Shown here in pieces: positions 6,099 to 8,299 of a stretch of DNA of 8,299 nt. Both the position numbers and the translations under genes were made by a program. This DNA comes from an uncultured Roseburia sp. (GTDB lineage: Bacteria; Bacillota; Clostridia; Lachnospirales; Lachnospiraceae). The stretch's first letter is position 1. Every line of letters starts with the position of its first letter. The stretch is taken from contig CAKRLC010000111.1 of NCBI GenBank assembly GCA_934358955.1, positions 1 through 8,299 on the forward strand, read 5' to 3'. The notes beneath the pieces are model-generated. The model was not told the DNA's origin. It did no database searches and worked only from the letters and a program-made list of their open reading frames with translations.

Positions 6099-6159
6099 GA
6101 CATGAATGTACATAATAAATAATATGTAATCTAACATACAGGAGGAAAAAGGGCTGACT

Positions 6160-7746
6160 ATGGAAAATATTATTTCCCAGGAAAAAGTAATCGTCATTGA
6201 CTTTGGCGGTCAGTATAACCAGCTGGTTGCCAGACGTGTCAGAGAGTGCAACGTATATTGCGAGATTTATTCCTATCGAACTGACATTGAGCAGATCAAA
6301 GCCATGAATCCAAAGGGAATTATTTTGACCGGAGGACCAAACAGCTGCTACGAGCCGGATTCACCGACATATACGAAAGAGTTATTTGAGCTTGGCATTC
6401 CGGTTTTAGGACTTTGCTATGGCGCACAGTTAATGATGCATGTGTTAGGCGGAAAAGTTGAGAAAGCACCAGTGCGTGAGTATGGTAAAACAGAGGTAAT
6501 GGTAGATACAACTTCTCCATTATTTGGAAATGTAGAACCAACTACGATTTGCTGGATGAGCCATTTTGATTATATTTCAAAAACGGCACCAGGATTTAAC
6601 ATCGTTGCACATACAGCAGACTGCCCGGTTGCAGCTGCAGAGAACCGGGAGAAAAACTTATATGCGATCCAGTTCCATCCGGAAGTACTTCACACGGTAG
6701 AGGGAAGCAAGATGCTTCACAACTTCGTAAGAGGCGTCTGCGGATGTGCCGGAACATGGAGAATGGATTCTTTTGTTGAGAGCACAGTCAAAGAAATCCG
6801 TGAAAAAGTAGGCGATGGAAAAGTACTGCTTGCTTTATCTGGTGGAGTAGATTCTTCCGTTGCAGCAGGACTTTTATCCAGGGCAATCGGAAAACAGCTT
6901 ACCTGTGTATTTGTTGACCATGGCCTTCTCCGTAAAAATGAGGGAGATGAGGTTGAAAATGTATTCGGACCAAATGGCCAGTTTGATTTGAACTTTATCC
7001 GTGTCAATGCTCAGGAGAGATACTATAATAAACTTGCTGGTGTTACAGAACCAGAGCAGAAACGTAAAATCATCGGTGAAGAGTTTATCCGTGTCTTTGA
7101 AGAAGAAGCAAAGAAAATCGGAGCGGTTGATTTCCTTGCACAGGGAACGATTTATCCGGATGTGGTAGAAAGTGGTCTTGGCGGAGAATCCGCAGTGATC
7201 AAATCCCATCACAATGTTGGAGGACTTCCGGATTTCGTTGATTTTAAAGAAATTATTGAGCCACTCCGCAACCTGTTCAAAGATGAAGTGCGTAAGGCTG
7301 GTCTTGAACTTGGTATCCCGGAGAACCTTGTTTTCCGTCAGCCATTCCCTGGCCCGGGACTTGGAATCCGTATTATTGGTGAAGTCAGTGCAGACAAAGT
7401 CCATATCGTACAGGATGCCGATTACATTTATCGTGAGGAAGTGGACAAGGCAGCAGCCGCTTATAAAGAAGAGCATGGTACAGCACCATCCTGGCTGCCA
7501 AATCAGTATTTCGCAGCCCTTACCAATATGCGTTCTGTTGGTGTTATGGGTGACGAGAGAACTTACGATTACGCAGTTGCACTGCGTGCAGTCAGCACAG
7601 TTGACTTTATGACAGCCGAAGCTACTGAAATTCCATTTGCAGTACTTCAGACTGTAATGAGCAGAATTATAAATGAAGTGCGCGGAGTGAACCGTGTATT
7701 CTATGATCTTACGAGTAAACCACCTGGAACGGTGGAGTTTGAATAA
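6160..7746 (+). CDS. guaA: GMP synthase [glutamine-hydrolysing] (GuaA)
   Basis: GuaA is the cytoplasmic enzyme that converts XMP, ATP and glutamine to GMP, the last step of guanine nucleotide synthesis. The 528-residue protein is full length. The class I amidotransferase domain (about 8-195) has TGGP (57-60), the nucleophile Cys86 in GLCYGAQ, and the His173/Glu175 pair in QFHPEV. The ATP pyrophosphatase domain follows with the P-loop SGGVDSS (227-233), and the C-terminal dimerisation domain has [14 protein letters not shown] (around 395-408) and ends [10 protein letters not shown]. The start at 6160 is the only ATG that fits, but GGAGG (6141-6145) is 14 nt away, unusually far; GGG at 6151-6153 may serve instead. 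It has its own promoter. The 3' end is intact despite the possible attachment region downstream. Confidence 0.98.
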   Translation: MENIISQEKVIVIDFGGQYNQLVARRVRECNVYCEIYSYRTDIEQIKAMNPKGIILTGGPNSCYEPDSPTYTKELFELGIPVLGLCYGAQLMMHVLGGKVEKAPVREYGKTEVMVDTTSPLFGNVEPTTICWMSHFDYISKTAPGFNIVAHTADCPVAAAENREKNLYAIQFHPEVLHTVEGSKMLHNFVRGVCGCAGTWRMDSFVESTVKEIREKVGDGKVLLALSGGVDSSVAAGLLSRAIGKQLTCVFVDHGLLRKNEGDEVENVFGPNGQFDLNFIRVNAQERYYNKLAGVTEPEQKRKIIGEEFIRVFEEEAKKIGAVDFLAQGTIYPDVVESGLGGESAVIKSHHNVGGLPDFVDFKEIIEPLRNLFKDEVRKAGLELGIPENLVFRQPFPGPGLGIRIIGEVSADKVHIVQDADYIYREEVDKAAAAYKEEHGTAPSWLPNQYFAALTNMRSVGVMGDERTYDYAVALRAVSTVDFMTAEATEIPFAVLQTVMSRIINEVRGVNRVFYDLTSKPPGTVEFE

Positions 7747-7803
7747 TTTGAAATGCTTTAAAAAGCCAGTGTTTATGAGGGTTTGCGGCACTTCAAGAAG
7801 TCT

Positions 7804-7823
7804 TTTGATAACAATTTGATAAC
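7804..7823 (+). repeat. Direct repeat TTTGATAAC x2, 11-bp period
   Basis: TTTGATAAC occurs at 7804-7812 and again at 7815-7823, one helical turn apart, in the spacer after guaA. Short phased direct repeats like this are typical arm-type binding sites for integrase or excisionase near attachment sites. That role is inferred, since no integrase is in the window. Confidence 0.6.
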
Positions 7824-7835
7824 GGTTGCATGAGA

Positions 7836-7883
7836 GTCATTATTCTTGTAATCCAGTGGTTTTAGGGTTAGAGAATGATTGAC
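7836..7883. other. Possible attachment-site core: imperfect inverted repeat
   Basis: GTCATTATTCTTGTAATCC (7836-7854) is inversely matched by the stretch 7863-7883, whose reverse complement begins GTCAATCATTCTCTAACCC. A centre of about 8 bp (AGTGGTTT) separates them. Inverted core sites around a 6-8 bp overlap are the layout used by tyrosine recombinases, and the phased direct repeats lie 13 bp to the left. guaA 3' ends are well-known island targets. However, the core sits about 100 bp past the stop rather than inside guaA, and the second attachment end is outside the window. A simple mRNA hairpin remains possible. Confidence 0.35.
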
Positions 7884-7918
7884 AGGTGGTTGTGCAGCAA
7901 ATAAATCCATATTTATCT

Positions 7919-7965
7919 AAAAAGCCCTTAGCTGTGGGTATAAAACTCATAGCTAAGGGCTTTTT
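7919..7965. terminator. Bidirectional terminator between guaA and the minus-strand gene
   Basis: AAAAAGCCCTTAGCT (7919-7933) is the exact reverse complement of AGCTAAGGGCTTTTT (7951-7965), and weaker pairs extend the stem into the loop. On the plus strand it ends in TTTTTGTC, and on the minus strand in TTTTTAGAT. It lies 173 nt after the guaA stop and 8 nt after the stop of the convergent minus-strand gene, so it can serve both. Confidence 0.93.
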
Positions 7966-7972
7966 GTCGTCT

Positions 7973-8299
7973 TTATTTATCTGGTTTGAGTTTGTCTTGG
8001 AACATTTCGACCAGAGCGTCGCTAAGTGCCTGCGATGGGACTTTCGCCCATGTTTGCGTGGTATCAAACTCCGGGTAGTGGTAACGCCACTCATCGTATT
8101 TGTCTTTACTGATTTTTTCAGAAGATAGCTTGTCAGCCTGCTCTTTCCATGCATACAGCATTTTCTGGAGTTCGTGAGCGTCTTTGCCTTTGGAAGTATC
8201 GACTTTCAGACAGATTTCTCCATCTGATTCACTGACAGTCAGACCGTACAAATCTTCAAGGGTAAATAAAGTGTGCATCAGTCCGATATAGCTGTCAAT
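7973..8299 (-). CDS. C-terminal part of an unrecognised protein, 5' end beyond the window
   Basis: The reading frame runs 108 codons from the right edge to a TAA at 7973-7975. It is open past the ATG at 8278 (residues IDSYIGL precede it) and no ribosome site lies before that ATG, so this is read as the 3' end of a longer gene. The visible part is soluble, charged and helical, with a predicted helix around KDAHELQKMLYAWKEQ, then DKYDEWRYHYPEF, then KVPSQALSDALVEMF, and the basic end KLKPDK. There is no membrane segment or catalytic motif. It converges on guaA and shares its terminator. The position beside a possible attachment region suggests a mobile-element gene, but I do not recognise the family. 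Confidence 0.7.
   Translation of the reverse strand: MDSYIGLMHTLFTLEDLYGLTVSESDGEICLKVDTSKGKDAHELQKMLYAWKEQADKLSSEKISKDKYDEWRYHYPEFDTTQTWAKVPSQALSDALVEMFQDKLKPDK

Noticed and set aside
6039..6159. Purine riboswitch before guaA
   Set aside because: The TATTATAGG stretch at 6037-6045 faintly resembles the 5' side, but the conserved TTTCTACC and CCGTAAAT-type junction bases and paired loops are absent.
6874..7791. 305-codon minus-strand open frame opposite guaA
   Set aside because: It lies almost fully antisense to the strongly conserved GuaA coding frame, its translation is rich in Cys, Phe and Asn without domain logic, and it extends past the guaA stop with no ribosome site. It is a codon-bias shadow.
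7886..8128. 80-codon plus-strand frame downstream of guaA
   Set aside because: It runs through the bidirectional terminator hairpin and is antisense to the better-supported minus-strand gene.

Overview
The window looks like a chromosomal segment of an AT-rich, Gram-positive anaerobe of the Clostridia, most likely Lachnospiraceae. This rests on the strong AGGAGG-type ribosome binding sites, moderate GC content, many intrinsic terminators with T-tracts, and the style of the ThiW, CytX and GuaA proteins. It is inferred from the sequence alone, without a database comparison.

Positions 1-3709 hold a thiamin-precursor salvage operon. The window opens inside a TPP riboswitch (5' end cut off). Its terminator hairpin follows, then a 137-nt imperfect palindrome, then thiE, thiD, cytX and thiW, and a strong terminator. 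CytX should import the pyrimidine HMP and ThiW the thiazole (HET). ThiD phosphorylates HMP, ThiM phosphorylates HET, and ThiE joins the two halves. No de novo genes (thiC, thiG, thiS, thiF, thiH) are visible here.

Positions 3710-5300 hold a second transcription unit with its own candidate promoter: a PPC/DUF296 protein gene followed by thiM. It carries no visible riboswitch. A 17-bp hairpin with a T-tract lies downstream and either ends this unit or attenuates the next gene.

Positions 5301-7746 contain a four-helix membrane protein with two DUF2798-like halves (function unknown), then a good sigma-A promoter, a leader of about 120 nt with a hairpin, and a complete guaA (GMP synthase).

Positions 7747-8299 look like a junction with accessory DNA. 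The guaA-downstream spacer carries two 9-bp direct repeats 11 bp apart and an imperfect inverted repeat around a short centre, resembling a tyrosine-recombinase attachment region. A bidirectional terminator follows. The 3' end of an unrecognised minus-strand gene then runs off the right edge. The attachment-site reading is inference.

No previously undescribed multi-gene system is evident. The least explained items are the long palindrome before thiE, the GC-rich leader between thiE and thiD, the PPC-thiM pairing, the guaA leader, and the possible attachment region next to the unknown partial gene.
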